The position numbers were made by a program, and so were the translations under genes. A stretch of 64,000 bases of DNA from Syntrophotalea acetylenivorans. Lineage in GTDB: Bacteria > Desulfobacterota > Desulfuromonadia > Desulfuromonadales > Syntrophotaleaceae. The stretch covers positions 806,001 through 870,000 of the forward strand of contig NZ_CP015519.1 of assembly GCF_001887775.1 (NCBI RefSeq), given 5' to 3'. The notes beneath the pieces were generated by a model. It saw only the letters and a list, made by a program, of their open reading frames with translations, did no database searches and had not been told where the DNA came from. Positions 19,379-28,335 of the stretch are shown one piece after another. Every line of letters starts with the position of its first letter. The stretch's first letter is position 1.

Positions 19379-20035
19379 TTATCGGCTCTTTGCTCCAAGA
19401 TCTGCGGCATACCGCCGCAGATAAGCATCCACCTGTTTTTTACTGACCTTGCTCAGCCCCTGAAGTATCATAAAGGGCACAGAACCACAGCCATAAGTCG
19501 AAGCTATATCATACCCCATTTGCCGCCACAGATGGGCAGTCATTTCTGCATCGGCCAGTGCTCGGTGAAATGTACCCTTGTGCGGCAAATCATGATAATG
19601 AACCAGGGTTTGCAATTTGTGGTTGGGCGCTTCAGGGTAGAGGCGTCTGGCCACCAGCAGGGAGCAGGCCATCTCCTGTCGACGCCTTAAGCCGATCAGG
19701 GCCAGCTCGGCATCGAGAAACCGGCGATCAAAAGCGGCATTATGCGCCACCAGGGGCGAGTCACCGATAAAATGGAAAAATTGGGACATAATCTCCGCCG
19801 CCGGTGGGGCCTCCTGTACCATGGCATTGCTTATGCCGGTCAAATCCTCAATGAAAGAGTTGATAAAACGCCCGGGATTCATCAGGCTTTGAAAGCGATC
19901 GACGATGCGGTCGCCAACTAATCGCACCGCACCGATCTCAATGGCCCGGTCGCCTTGTTCCGGAGACATGCCGCTCGTTTCAAAGTCAAAGACCACAACA
20001 CCGCCGTCGCTTTGATGTAAATTTTCTTCGCCCAC
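19379..20035 (-). CDS. DnaQ-like 3'-5' exonuclease (DEDDh family)
   Basis: The protein, about 218 residues, has the DEDD exonuclease motifs: Exo I VVFDFETSG near residue 15, Exo II in LVAHNAAFDRRFL near 100, and Exo III HRALADAEMTAHL with the DEDDh histidine. It resembles the stand-alone proofreading-like exonucleases related to DNA polymerase III epsilon and PolC. The GTG at 20035 is chosen because AAGGGA lies before it. A longer open frame to 20137 would take its N-terminus from repeat copy B, which is implausible. The last ~50 residues form a short helical extension. Confidence 0.88.
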   Translation of the reverse strand: MGEENLHQSDGGVVVFDFETSGMSPEQGDRAIEIGAVRLVGDRIVDRFQSLMNPGRFINSFIEDLTGISNAMVQEAPPAAEIMSQFFHFIGDSPLVAHNAAFDRRFLDAELALIGLRRRQEMACSLLVARRLYPEAPNHKLQTLVHYHDLPHKGTFHRALADAEMTAHLWRQMGYDIASTYGCGSVPFMILQGLSKVSKKQVDAYLRRYAADLGAKSR

Positions 20036-20055
20036 TTTGGTTCCCTTTGATACAT

Positions 20056-20188
20056 TCGCAAAAACATACAGGATGGCTAAGCAAAAATTTTGCCCTGGAA
20101 GGCTTGGTATTTTTTCACGGCTAAAGGCATGCCTCAATCCTGAAAAAACGCCGTAACGCCGTAGGGCAAACTTTTTGCGACGCCATCA
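20056..20188. repeat. Interspersed ~140-bp palindromic repeat, copy B
   Basis: It matches copy A (17608-17749) from TCGCAAAAAC through GGATGGCTAAGCAAAAATTT to the right end TTTTTGCGACGCCATCA. It has a deletion of roughly a dozen bases in the loop, and the inner stem is conserved (TTTTTTCA.../TGAAAAAA). It lies between divergent exonuclease and dihydrouridine synthase genes, so it may overlap their promoters. Confidence 0.8.
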
Positions 20189-20200
20189 AAGCTTGACAGC

Positions 20201-21256
20201 ATGACCTGTTTTCCCTTTAACTGCCACTGTCATCTTGTCCTTCAAACCGCCTCACAAGGAATAGTTTTTTTGCCTACTGACTCCACGATTATCAATTCCC
20301 CTCTGCCTTGGCGGTCCAACACCAAACCTTTAATGCTGGCCCCGATGCAGGGCCTCAGCAACCGCGGCCTGCGCAGCCTTTTTATCGAATGGGTGCGTCC
20401 CGATGTGGTGTTCAGCGAATTCATTCGCGTGGCAGGGGGCAAGCGTCGAAACCTGCGCCCGACTCAGATTCAGGACCTTGCTCCACATCGGCGTGGCGTC
20501 CCCTTGATCGCTCAGTTGATCGGCCACCAGCCGGACCTGCTGGCTGAGGCGGCCCAAGCCCTGCAGGATTCCGGCGTCGGACACATCAATCTGAACCTGG
20601 GATGTCCTTTTGGCCGCACCACCAGCAGCGCCATCGGTGGCGAACTTCTAAACCTCCCACAGCAGATTCCGCCCCTTCTCGCCGCCCTGCGCCAAGTGGT
20701 AACCGGCAGTTTCTCGGTTAAACTGCGAGCGGGTTACGATCAACCGCGGCAAATTTTCAAGCTGCTGCCCCTCTTCGAGGATACCGGAGTCGATTTTCTG
20801 GTTCTACATCCCCGTACTGTTGTACAGAAATATTCAGGCGCCGCCGATCATAACATAACCGCCGAGGCAGTGCAGCACACCCGGCTGCCTATTATCGCCA
20901 ACGGTGATATCACTACTGTCGCGCAGGGTCAGCAGCTATTAGAAAAGACCGGAATCGCCGGCTTGATGCTCGGTCGTGGCGCTCTGGCAGACCCAATGCT
21001 ATTTTCCCGCTTACGGAATGAAGACTCAAACGTGCCAACCGCCATAGAGTTACGGCACAATGCATTATATTTATTAGGCAAACTGCTACCGAACTATCGC
21101 CAGCGTTACTGTGGTCAATCCCAGGTGCTCGCCAAACTGCGCAGCTTGTTGCCCTATCTGCAAGAAGTGGGATGCGAATCTCTTTGCGACGCATTACGTG
21201 GAGCAAAAACCCTCGAAGCCTTTGAGGCTCAACTCAAACGGATGGAGAACCCGTGA
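20201..21256 (+). CDS. tRNA-dihydrouridine synthase (Dus family)
   Basis: Dus enzymes reduce uridine to dihydrouridine in tRNA with FMN and NADPH. The FMN-binding start is LMLAPMQGLSNRGLR. Next come VFSEFIRV, PLIAQLIGH, and HINLNLGCPFGR with the catalytic cysteine. SVKLRAGYD, LVLHPRT, IIANGDI and GLMLGRGALADP complete the TIM barrel. It is closest in layout to the DusC branch. The start is uncertain: the ATG at 20201 has no ribosome site, while a TTG at 20270 follows AAGGA at good distance and leaves the domain intact. The DUF3820 gene overlaps its stop. Confidence 0.9.
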   Translation: MTCFPFNCHCHLVLQTASQGIVFLPTDSTIINSPLPWRSNTKPLMLAPMQGLSNRGLRSLFIEWVRPDVVFSEFIRVAGGKRRNLRPTQIQDLAPHRRGVPLIAQLIGHQPDLLAEAAQALQDSGVGHINLNLGCPFGRTTSSAIGGELLNLPQQIPPLLAALRQVVTGSFSVKLRAGYDQPRQIFKLLPLFEDTGVDFLVLHPRTVVQKYSGAADHNITAEAVQHTRLPIIANGDITTVAQGQQLLEKTGIAGLMLGRGALADPMLFSRLRNEDSNVPTAIELRHNALYLLGKLLPNYRQRYCGQSQVLAKLRSLLPYLQEVGCESLCDALRGAKTLEAFEAQLKRMENP

Positions 21257-21477
21257 GCGAACTTGTCACCCTGGATTCGGCCTTGTTGCTTGAACTTGCG
21301 GAAATGCGCATGCCTTTTGGCAAGCATTGTGGGCAGCGCCTTATCGATCTGCCCGAGCCTTACGTCGTCTGGTTTTCCCAGCAGGGCTTTCCCGAGGGAA
21401 AACTTGGGCGCATGCTGCGGACTATTTATGAAATCAAACTCAACGGACTGGAATACCTTTTCGACCCCTTGCGCTGA
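21253..21477 (+). CDS. DUF3820 family small protein
   Basis: This 74-residue protein carries the DUF3820 signature: MPFGKHCGQRLIDLPEPYV near residues 18-37, then WFSQQGFP.GKLG. The family is widespread; its function is not settled, although a Pseudomonas member has been called a quorum-sensing-regulated virulence factor. The GTG start overlaps the dus stop codon in GTGA, so the two genes are translationally coupled. Confidence 0.85.
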   Translation: MSELVTLDSALLLELAEMRMPFGKHCGQRLIDLPEPYVVWFSQQGFPEGKLGRMLRTIYEIKLNGLEYLFDPLR

Positions 21478-21677
21478 AACGTGTTCATCCGTAGCTCAAA
21501 ACATCCAGGCCAGGTCCCTTGTTGCCGCTTCTCCCCTTCGATTAAATTCAACCGGCTGCTCCACGCAAACCATGCTTTTAAAAGTCCGATATGTTAGAAT
21601 TGCCCTTTCAACTGCAACGGCTGATTTGACTTTTGGCTTCGGCAGCCATTTTTACCAGATGTAGCAAAGGACCGATC

Positions 21678-22025
21678 ATGGCACGAGACGTATATGTAGC
21701 TAACATTTCTTTTGAAGCCACGGAAGAAGACCTCCGCAATCTTTTCTCCGTATCGGGAACGGTGAAATCCGTACGCCTGCTCAACGACCCACGCACCGGC
21801 CTGTTCCGGGGTACAGCCTTTGTGCAAATGGCGAATGCCGCCCAGGCAAAGGATGCCATCGTCACCCTGGACGGTGCCCTTCTGATCAATCGGGTTATCA
21901 GCGTCACTGAAGCCCTGCCCAAAAAACCCCGGGAAGCCACAACCGATCGCGAACAGAACAATTCGCGGCGCAAAGATACCGGGAACAACCGCCGTAAACC
22001 GGGCCGCAAAAGTCCACGGAAATAA
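21678..22025 (+). CDS. RRM-domain RNA-binding protein
   Basis: The 115-residue protein is one RNA recognition motif followed by a basic tail. RNP2 is VYVANISF near residue 4; RNP1 is FRGTAFVQM near 42, with the usual aromatic positions. Residues 80-115 are rich in Arg, Lys and Asn (RRKDTGNNRRKP), which should add nonspecific RNA binding. Small RRM proteins of this sort occur in cyanobacteria and many deltaproteobacteria, some of them cold-induced. The ATG at 21678 has AAAGGA at good distance; the open frame extends further upstream but without support. Confidence 0.92.
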   Translation: MARDVYVANISFEATEEDLRNLFSVSGTVKSVRLLNDPRTGLFRGTAFVQMANAAQAKDAIVTLDGALLINRVISVTEALPKKPREATTDREQNNSRRKDTGNNRRKPGRKSPRK

Positions 22026-22142
22026 CCTCGCATCGGGGCGGGGGCTGGCAATGGTCGTTTTCCTTAGAAGCCAGACCCACCATAACCTTCGTCTTGCGTG
22101 TACCCCCCACCTGAAACGCCATAAGCGTACCTACGTTCAATA

Positions 22143-22162
22143 AGCCGCTCTCAGGAGCGGCT
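22143..22162 (+). terminator. Hairpin downstream of RRM gene
   Basis: AGCCGCTC pairs with GAGCGGCT around a TCAG loop. The following sequence is only weakly T-rich (CAATTCATT), so this may be a weak terminator or a processing hairpin. Confidence 0.45.
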
Positions 22163-22255
22163 CAATTCATTAAACAGCCATCGTAGCTGCTCCTATTCGT
22201 TACGCGGAAAGTCTATCTTATTGACATAGGTGTCGTCGCCCCGTTGGTTAAGTGG

Positions 22256-22450
22256 AGGTGGCAACCATCCTGGATCAAAAGGAAGAACTCTTTTAAGGAA
22301 TACACTGAACACACTAAAACCTTTTAAATCTTCGGTGCTTTCCGTGTGTTCCGTGGACAGAAGCCCCTGATTATTCGATTGTTGAGGGATAAGGCTGTGG
22401 ATTTTCTCCGTGGCCTCTGTGAGCTCCGTGTTGAAAACAATTGTATTTTT
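22256..22450. repeat. ACGGAGG/CCGTGG-type intergenic repeat
   Basis: The stretch contains TTTCCGTGTGTTCCGTGG and CTCCGTGGCCTCTGTGAGCTCCGTG plus ACTGAACACACT, a degenerate purine/pyrimidine repeat. On the minus strand it reads as an open frame with TELTEATEKI and STEHTESTED, a pattern seen widely as spurious translation of such DNA. It separates the RRM gene from the AOR terminator. Confidence 0.65.
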
Positions 22451-22486
22451 AATTATCGCCTTGAGCAAAATGCATAACCGAATATA

Positions 22487-22523
22487 AAAGTGGTGAGCAC
22501 CTTTGTCGGGTGCTCACCACTTT
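22487..22523 (-). terminator. Rho-independent terminator of the AOR gene
   Basis: AAAGTGGTGAGCACC and GGTGCTCACCACTTT form a perfect 15-bp stem with a seven-base loop, 25 bp after the AOR stop. On the minus strand the stem ends with a run of T (ACTTTTATATT). Confidence 0.85.
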
Positions 22524-22547
22524 GATCAGTTTACTTTATCAAGAGTG

Positions 22548-24278
22548 TTAAAAATTCCAGAATTCGTCGATTTCTTCCGGGGTGAAGTCCCAGACGGCGT
22601 TGTGCGGAGGAACCGGCTCATACTCGAAAAACTCGGGCAAACGATCATCGGCTTTAGTAAAGCCGGCGGCGTCGTTGAAGGCCTTTTCAGTCTTCAAAAT
22701 GTACTTGCCGAGCTCAACGACGTCGTCGCCTGTAAGGCTGATGCCGTAGCGAGCGTTGATCATGTCGATCAGAGCCGGCAGACACTCGGGGATATCCAAA
22801 GCCGGAAAGGCGATGAAGATACACATACCGGTGCTGTCCACGGCAGCGGTAGCGATGGACAGGTTACGGGACAGTTCAACCTGTCCTTCCTTCTTCAGCG
22901 GATCGACGTGACCGCCAACCTGCAGGATGTTGGTAGCGATAGAATAACCGGCAGTGTGGTCGGCACCCATGGTGGAGGTAGCGTAGGTGATGCCGATCCC
23001 TTTAACCGAACGGGGGTCGTAAGCCGGGATGCCCTGCCCTTTGACAACCGGTACACGGGTCAGACCGTACGCATGGCCCACCGAAGCGGTGCCGTTACCG
23101 AGAATTCGACCGAGGGGTGTGGCCTTGCCGATTTCTTCGTTCATCACGCGCAGGGTTTCTTTGCCGTCACCCCACGGAATAACCCCGGCTTCCATGGCGA
23201 CGGCGATCAATACAGCACCTTCGATGGAGTCGATGCCGATGTTGTCCATGGCGTTGTCGATACGGGCGCAGTCGTCGAGACTTTCGATCATGCAGTTGAT
23301 GCCCAGCCCCCAGACAGTCTCATATTCGAAACCGGAGGTAATATATTCTTTGTTTTCGTCAACGTAGACCTGGGAGCACTGGATGATACAACCAGCGTGG
23401 CAACCGTGCTTGGTGTGGCCCCCGCGGCTGGAGATAATGTCGTGCATGGTCTCACCGGAAACCTTGTCGTGGTGCTCGCAGGAACCGTACATGAAGTTCT
23501 TGGTGGGCAGACCACCAGCTTCGTTCAAGATGTTGATCAGAACGTTGGTGCCGTAGATGGGCAGGCCTTCGCCGGTGACCGGATGATCGAGCATGGCCTT
23601 GGCGAAAACCTTGGCGGCAGCGCGGAACTTATCTTTATCGGCGATTTCAACCCGCTTGCCTTCGGAATCGTCGATGGTCATGCACTTGATTCCCTTAGAG
23701 CCCATAACCGCACCGAGACCGCCACGGCCGTGGCTGCGGATCTTGTGGTCGGGGTCTTTGACGGAGATGTTAGCAGCCATCAGGCGCTCTTCGCCGGGGA
23801 TGCCGATGGAGCAAACACCGATTTTCGGACTATATTTCTCTTCCATCTTGGCGATGACATCAAAATTCTGCAGGCCTTTGAGGGCCGAAGCGTCGTGGAA
23901 GGTAACTCCGTCATTGTTAACGTGCAGCTCATACCACTTGCCCGCTTCCGGCTTATCTTCAATGATCATGGCCTTGATGCCAAGCTTGGCGAACTGCTGA
24001 GCGCTGGTACCGCCGGCGTTGGACTCTTTAATGCCGCCGGTCAGAGGACTCTTGGCGCCTGCCGACATACGACCGGACTGAGCGGCCGGGGTGCCGGTCA
24101 GAAGGCCGGGAGCGAAAACCAGCTTATTGTTAGGACCGAGAGGGTGGCAGGTGGGAGGTACTTCAGCTGCAACGATCGTGGAAGTCAGGCCTCGGCCGCC
24201 GAGGCCGGCCCAGGCTTCCGGTACATCTTCGATCTTACAGGTGAGGTCTTTCATGTTAACGCGAAAAATTCTGTTCAT
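22548..24278 (-). CDS. aor: Tungsten-containing aldehyde:ferredoxin oxidoreductase
   Basis: The enzyme oxidises aldehydes to carboxylic acids, or reduces acids, with ferredoxin as partner and a tungstopterin cofactor. At 576 residues it has the normal AOR length. Family features: an N-terminal LGGRGLTST segment, LVFAPGLLTGT, and PKIGVCSIGIPGEE. RSHGRGGLGAVMGSKGIK is a pterin-binding segment. The cluster cysteines are in HGCHAGCIIQCS near residues 290-300, and a later Cys is in STGMCIF. A strong AAGGAGG precedes the ATG, suggesting high expression. No ferredoxin gene is adjacent. Substrate specificity is unknown. Confidence 0.95.
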   Translation of the reverse strand: MNRIFRVNMKDLTCKIEDVPEAWAGLGGRGLTSTIVAAEVPPTCHPLGPNNKLVFAPGLLTGTPAAQSGRMSAGAKSPLTGGIKESNAGGTSAQQFAKLGIKAMIIEDKPEAGKWYELHVNNDGVTFHDASALKGLQNFDVIAKMEEKYSPKIGVCSIGIPGEERLMAANISVKDPDHKIRSHGRGGLGAVMGSKGIKCMTIDDSEGKRVEIADKDKFRAAAKVFAKAMLDHPVTGEGLPIYGTNVLINILNEAGGLPTKNFMYGSCEHHDKVSGETMHDIISSRGGHTKHGCHAGCIIQCSQVYVDENKEYITSGFEYETVWGLGINCMIESLDDCARIDNAMDNIGIDSIEGAVLIAVAMEAGVIPWGDGKETLRVMNEEIGKATPLGRILGNGTASVGHAYGLTRVPVVKGQGIPAYDPRSVKGIGITYATSTMGADHTAGYSIATNILQVGGHVDPLKKEGQVELSRNLSIATAAVDSTGMCIFIAFPALDIPECLPALIDMINARYGISLTGDDVVELGKYILKTEKAFNDAAGFTKADDRLPEFFEYEPVPPHNAVWDFTPEEIDEFWNF

Positions 24279-24333
24279 TTTTTGGACCTCCTTAAGTTAG
24301 GTTACTTTTCTAGCTGTTTGTGAAAGTCTCCTT

Positions 24334-24387
24334 TTAAAGTCCGGAAGTTCCACTGTTTCCAACGGACTCCCTTCGTCTATCAACCAT
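24334..24387 (-). CDS. Possible 17-residue leader peptide upstream of AOR
   Basis: An ATG at 24387 follows GGAGGG at ideal distance and opens a 17-codon frame, MVDRRRESVGNSGTSGL, ending in TAA about 55 bp before the AOR ATG. The frame overlaps an AGTCCG/CGGACT stem. It may be an uORF controlling AOR translation or transcription. No family can be assigned, and the small size makes chance possible. Confidence 0.3.
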   Translation of the reverse strand: MVDRRRESVGNSGTSGL

Positions 24388-24761
24388 AAGGACCCTCCTC
24401 ATGAGTTGTAAAACGTAAAGGCTCTGAGAACATAAACGGCCACAAAAGAGCGTTTCGCCATCGCAAACCATCATCCTTGCCAAGAGTACCCAAGTAAAAA
24501 CGCTTCGCTATTTAGTTTACCACATAACGGAGAATGGTCAGCCAATAGCAATAATTCCTGAACCAGACCCTCCATCCATTTGTCGGGACAGGGCTATTAT
24601 ATTTTGGACTCCCCCTGTCCGTATGTGGGAAAATCGTCCAGGCCTATCGACCACAGTTGCAGACGCCCTTCAAAAGAAAAGGAGCGCACCCCAGTACGCC
24701 CCTCCCCTTTTGATTATTCAGCTGCTATCTCAACTCAACAGCCCCTATTATAAAAAACTCT
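24388..24761. other. Intergenic region upstream of AOR
   Basis: No gene is supported here. It should carry the AOR promoter. On the minus strand near 24675-24712 an imperfect AAAAGGGGAGGGGCG/GCGCTCCTTTT hairpin may end the upstream M48 transcript. Confidence 0.5.
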
Positions 24762-26309
24762 CTATTCGATCAATCGGGCACCGGTCACTGCCGCCTTTAC
24801 TCCATGCAGGTCATTGCTGACGGCAAAAGGGCCGATACCGGTAGCCACACGAGCCGTCTGCTGCGGGCCGATTTGCCCGGAAACACGCAATGGAATCTGC
24901 CGGCGACGACCGTAGGAATCGATGACCAGAACAACCACATCCACATTCGTCACCGCCAGCGGGGTGCTGTTGACCACCTCGGCTAAAAGATAGTTGCGGC
25001 GATCAAGGCCAAGCCTGACTTTGAGATACTGCTGTGGATTATCAGGCAGATCGAGGCGCACCAGCGAAGCGGCTGCCTCCTGCCCGTAGGAAGACCTGGA
25101 TTCAGCGGCAGCGGCAAAATATCGCTTGGCCTGCTCACGGTTTCCCTGTGCCAGACTCGACCTACCGAGAGCATTAAGGGCCGGCGCCGTAGGCAGCAAC
25201 TTGGTGCTGAGTTCCAGGTCCGCCACGGCCCTCTCCCTCTGACCCAGTTCCTGCAACGCCAGGCCTCGTTGCAGATAATAGTGAAAATAGGCATTGTTGC
25301 GCTGCACAGCCCGATCATAATTGACCACCGCATCCTGATAACGTTTTTGCTTGAAACGAACGTCACCACGCAGGGCATGGAACAGGGCTTCTCGTGGCTC
25401 AGCGGCCAAAGCCTGTTCGGCTAATTGAAGAGCTTTTCCAGTCTGACCTTCTTCCAGGGCTTTGCGTCCCTCATCGTAGGCGGCATAGGCATCCCTGGCC
25501 TTAACCAGAGGAGCGATCTTTTGCTGATAAAGGTCGCGCCCCACCTCCCCACCTGCAGCCAATAGTGCAGCCGTTCGACGATTGGCCTCCACTCGCTCCT
25601 GGGACGGCGGATGACTGGAAAAAAGCCCGGAAAGCCAGTCGCTGCGACGCCCTTCAGAGAGACGCACGAAGGTTTGTTGCAGATCGATGGCCGCCCTTGG
25701 GTCGTAGCCAGCCCGGGCCATATACTGCATCCCGTAGTAGTCCGATTCCCGTTCCGCATCCCGGCCGTATTTCTGGGTAATCAACCCGGCACCTACAGTG
25801 GCTCCACCGACCGCCATCTGGGCAAATTCACTATTTTGGGAAGCAATACCGACTGCCAGCACAGCCCCTTGCATCAATATCCCCCGTTCCATACCCTTGG
25901 CACTGTGACGCGCCGCGGCATGGACAATTTCATGGCCGAGAACCGCAGCCAACTCGGCCTCGTTGTTCAATTCGGTCAACAGACCACGATTAATCGCAAT
26001 CTTACCGCCTGGCAGAGCCCAGGCGTTGGGAGTAGAATCGTTGATAACATTAAATTCGTAAGGCAGCTTGCGATCGCTAACTGCCGCTAAACGCTGCCCG
26101 ACGCTGCTGACATAAGAACTGATCGATGGTTCGGTCGTATAGTCACCACCCTGCATTTGACGACTAGGCAAATACTGTTCCCGGCCGATATTCAGTTCGG
26201 TACTTTCAGGCACCAGGGCAAACTCTGATTTTCCGGTAACCGGATTGACCGCACAGCCGGAAAGGACAGAAAACGCCAGCAACAAGAAAATAAACAGACT
26301 CTTCGACAT
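24762..26309 (-). CDS. M48-family zinc metalloprotease lipoprotein with TPR repeats (BepA/YfgC-like)
   Basis: The 515-residue protein starts with a lipoprotein signal peptide and lipobox LSGC (Cys 19), so it is anchored to a periplasm-facing membrane. The M48 peptidase domain spans about residues 30-240. It has the zinc motif HEIVH near residue 127 and a third-ligand region RESDYYGM near 188. Residues 280-400 contain TPR-like repeats (ALFHALRGDVRFKQKRY, AYFHYYLQRGLALQELG, ALNALGRSSLAQG). This build matches BepA-type proteases for outer-membrane protein quality control. GAGGGTGAACT precedes the ATG. A second M48 lipoprotein without TPRs is in the island at 47294. Confidence 0.9.
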   Translation of the reverse strand: MSKSLFIFLLLAFSVLSGCAVNPVTGKSEFALVPESTELNIGREQYLPSRQMQGGDYTTEPSISSYVSSVGQRLAAVSDRKLPYEFNVINDSTPNAWALPGGKIAINRGLLTELNNEAELAAVLGHEIVHAAARHSAKGMERGILMQGAVLAVGIASQNSEFAQMAVGGATVGAGLITQKYGRDAERESDYYGMQYMARAGYDPRAAIDLQQTFVRLSEGRRSDWLSGLFSSHPPSQERVEANRRTAALLAAGGEVGRDLYQQKIAPLVKARDAYAAYDEGRKALEEGQTGKALQLAEQALAAEPREALFHALRGDVRFKQKRYQDAVVNYDRAVQRNNAYFHYYLQRGLALQELGQRERAVADLELSTKLLPTAPALNALGRSSLAQGNREQAKRYFAAAAESRSSYGQEAAASLVRLDLPDNPQQYLKVRLGLDRRNYLLAEVVNSTPLAVTNVDVVVLVIDSYGRRRQIPLRVSGQIGPQQTARVATGIGPFAVSNDLHGVKAAVTGARLIE

Positions 26310-26490
26310 AGTTCACCCTCGTTGGCAAAGGACTAACGCACCAGCTGATGTAAGATTTTGTTCATCATATAACCATAACACCTAACTCTATTTAAATTCA
26401 AACACCTTGACACATCCTGTAAGCTGGCAAAATTTTTCACAGTGAGGTCCAAATCTCAAAGTTAGTGGCGCCCTTACCTATGAAAGAAAA

Positions 26491-26515
26491 AGCCCGTCCA
26501 ATTCCTGGACGGGCT
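26491..26515 (-). terminator. Rho-independent terminator of the DEAD-box helicase gene
   Basis: AGCCCGTCCA pairs with TGGACGGGCT around ATTCC. On the minus strand TTTTTCTTTC follows; on the plus strand TTTTG follows, so it could act in both directions. It lies 57 bp past the helicase stop. Confidence 0.9.
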
Positions 26516-26571
26516 TTTGTTATTCGATAGACACGGAAGACACATGCCCGGTTGGACCTACCTCATCGACC

Positions 26572-28335
26572 TCAAGTCTGGCGTGCTTTTTTAGAGGCAC
26601 GCTTGGCTGCGGAGGGGTGCTTCTTAACCGGCTTATTTCCCTTGTATCCACCTCCGGATTTTCCTGCAGGGCGACGTTTGGGCGGCTTTCCCTGGCGCTC
26701 TACACCGGCATCGACACTCAGTTGCAGATGCTGTCCGCAGACCCACACCTTTTGCAGAAGGTGGAACGTGGCAGACGGCATATTTGCTGGCAAATCGACC
26801 AGACTGAAATCGTGGAAGATTTTTATCTGGCCGATATCGCGGTTGCTGATATTCGCCTCGTTGGCAATCGCCCCGACGATATGACCGGGCACAACACCGT
26901 GCACTTTTCCGACCTCGATGCGATAGCGTCGCAGCCCCTCATCGGCAGAACCGCGCTTGCCTGCAGAAACCCGGGGAGCGGATTGAGAAGGAGGCTCCAC
27001 ATAGGTCTCCTCTTCGGGCATCAGCGGACGATCCTGCTGCAGCAGATAAGCCATAGCGGCAGCAATTCGGCGCGGTTCAACCTCATATTCCTGCTGGCAT
27101 CCATCGATTAATTCTTCAAAGAAGGTCAGATCCTCACTCTTCATGACAGCAAGAATCTGTTCCTTGAACAGGCCGACGCGACGTTCGGTTATATCTTTAC
27201 GGGTCGGCAACTTCATCGGGGCAATCTTCTGCCGGGTCGCCTGCTCAATAGCGGCCAACATGCGACGCTCTCGCGGAGCCACAAACAGAATTGCAGAGCC
27301 TTCACGTCCTGCCCGGCCGGTGCGCCCGATACGATGAATATAAGACTCGGTATCGTAGGGGATATCGTAGTTTACCACGTGACTGATGCGCTGAACATCC
27401 AGGCCTCGAGCCGCCACATCGGTGGCCACCACGATATCAAGCCCCCCGCTCTTCAATCGATCAACGGTTTTTTCCCGTAAAGCCTGGGTCATGTCGCCAT
27501 TAAGCGCTGCACTGGAAAACCCCCGAGCTTCCAGTTTTTCAGCAAGCTCAACCGTAGCGATCTTGGTCCGGACGAAAATGATCATCGCATCGATATCTTC
27601 GGCTTCCAAAATCCGGGTTAACGCATCGAGCTTGGCCAGACCTTTGACCTGCCAGTATCGCTGGCTGATCGTAGCCACGGTAGACGTTTTACTCTTGATA
27701 CGGATCTCAACGGGGTCCTGCAAATGGCGTCGGGCAATTTTCAGTACTTCTTTAGGCATGGTGGCTGAAAATAGAGCCGTCTGACGTTCTTGGGGGGCAT
27801 GTTGCAGAATCTGCTCGACATCGTCGATGAAACCCATTTTGAGCATCTCGTCCGCTTCGTCCACCACGACGCACGAGAGGCGATCCAGCTTGAGAGTCCC
27901 TCGGCGCAAGTGGTCCTGAATACGCCCAGGGGTGCCGACGACTACATGCGTGCCTCGCTGCAGCTGACGAAGTTGCTGGCCCATATTCTGACCGCCGTAC
28001 ACCGGCAAGACGTGAAAACCTTTCAGATGGCGGGCATAGGTCTGCACCGCTTCGGCGACTTGCAGCGCCAACTCACGGGTGGGTGTCAACACCAACACCT
28101 GCGGATATCTGGCAGATAGATCAAGCCGACTCAGCAACGGCAGGGCGAAGGCCGCAGTCTTACCGGTACCGGTCTGGGCCTGTCCAAGCAGATCCCGCCC
28201 TTCAAGCAACGGAGGAATACTGCGCGCCTGTATGGGAGAAGGAGTTTCGTAACCGACCTCATCAATCACTCGCTTAATTTCGGGGGCAAGAGAAAGATCG
28301 GAAAAGCTGATAGTTGTTTGTGTTTCTTCAGTCAT
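26572..28335 (-). CDS. deaD: DEAD-box ATP-dependent RNA helicase (DeaD/CsdA-like)
   Basis: The enzyme unwinds structured RNA and takes part in ribosome assembly and cold adaptation. The 587-residue protein has the Q motif PSPIQARSIP and motif I AQTGTGKTAAF near 53. Motif II is VVDEADEML near 157 and motif III is SAT. Motifs V and VI are VVATDVAARGLDVQ and HRIGRTGRAGR. A DbpA/CsdA RNA-binding domain lies at about 475-550 (YRIEVGKVHGVVPGHIVGAI). A Lys-rich tail follows. Length and the C-terminal domain favour DeaD over RhlE. It is the last backbone gene before the island. Confidence 0.95.
   Translation of the reverse strand: MTEETQTTISFSDLSLAPEIKRVIDEVGYETPSPIQARSIPPLLEGRDLLGQAQTGTGKTAAFALPLLSRLDLSARYPQVLVLTPTRELALQVAEAVQTYARHLKGFHVLPVYGGQNMGQQLRQLQRGTHVVVGTPGRIQDHLRRGTLKLDRLSCVVVDEADEMLKMGFIDDVEQILQHAPQERQTALFSATMPKEVLKIARRHLQDPVEIRIKSKTSTVATISQRYWQVKGLAKLDALTRILEAEDIDAMIIFVRTKIATVELAEKLEARGFSSAALNGDMTQALREKTVDRLKSGGLDIVVATDVAARGLDVQRISHVVNYDIPYDTESYIHRIGRTGRAGREGSAILFVAPRERRMLAAIEQATRQKIAPMKLPTRKDITERRVGLFKEQILAVMKSEDLTFFEELIDGCQQEYEVEPRRIAAAMAYLLQQDRPLMPEEETYVEPPSQSAPRVSAGKRGSADEGLRRYRIEVGKVHGVVPGHIVGAIANEANISNRDIGQIKIFHDFSLVDLPANMPSATFHLLQKVWVCGQHLQLSVDAGVERQGKPPKRRPAGKSGGGYKGNKPVKKHPSAAKRASKKARQT

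Noticed and set aside
19379-20137. Longer N-terminus for the exonuclease
   Set aside because: The extra 34 codons come from repeat copy B, and a GTG with a ribosome site lies after it.
22193-22468. Open frame of 91 codons on the minus strand
   Set aside because: Its sequence (TEHTESTE type) is the usual false translation of an intergenic repeat; there is no ribosome site and no domain.
22503-24323. 606-codon plus-strand frame
   Set aside because: It is the antisense shadow of the AOR gene, whose family motifs are all on the minus strand.
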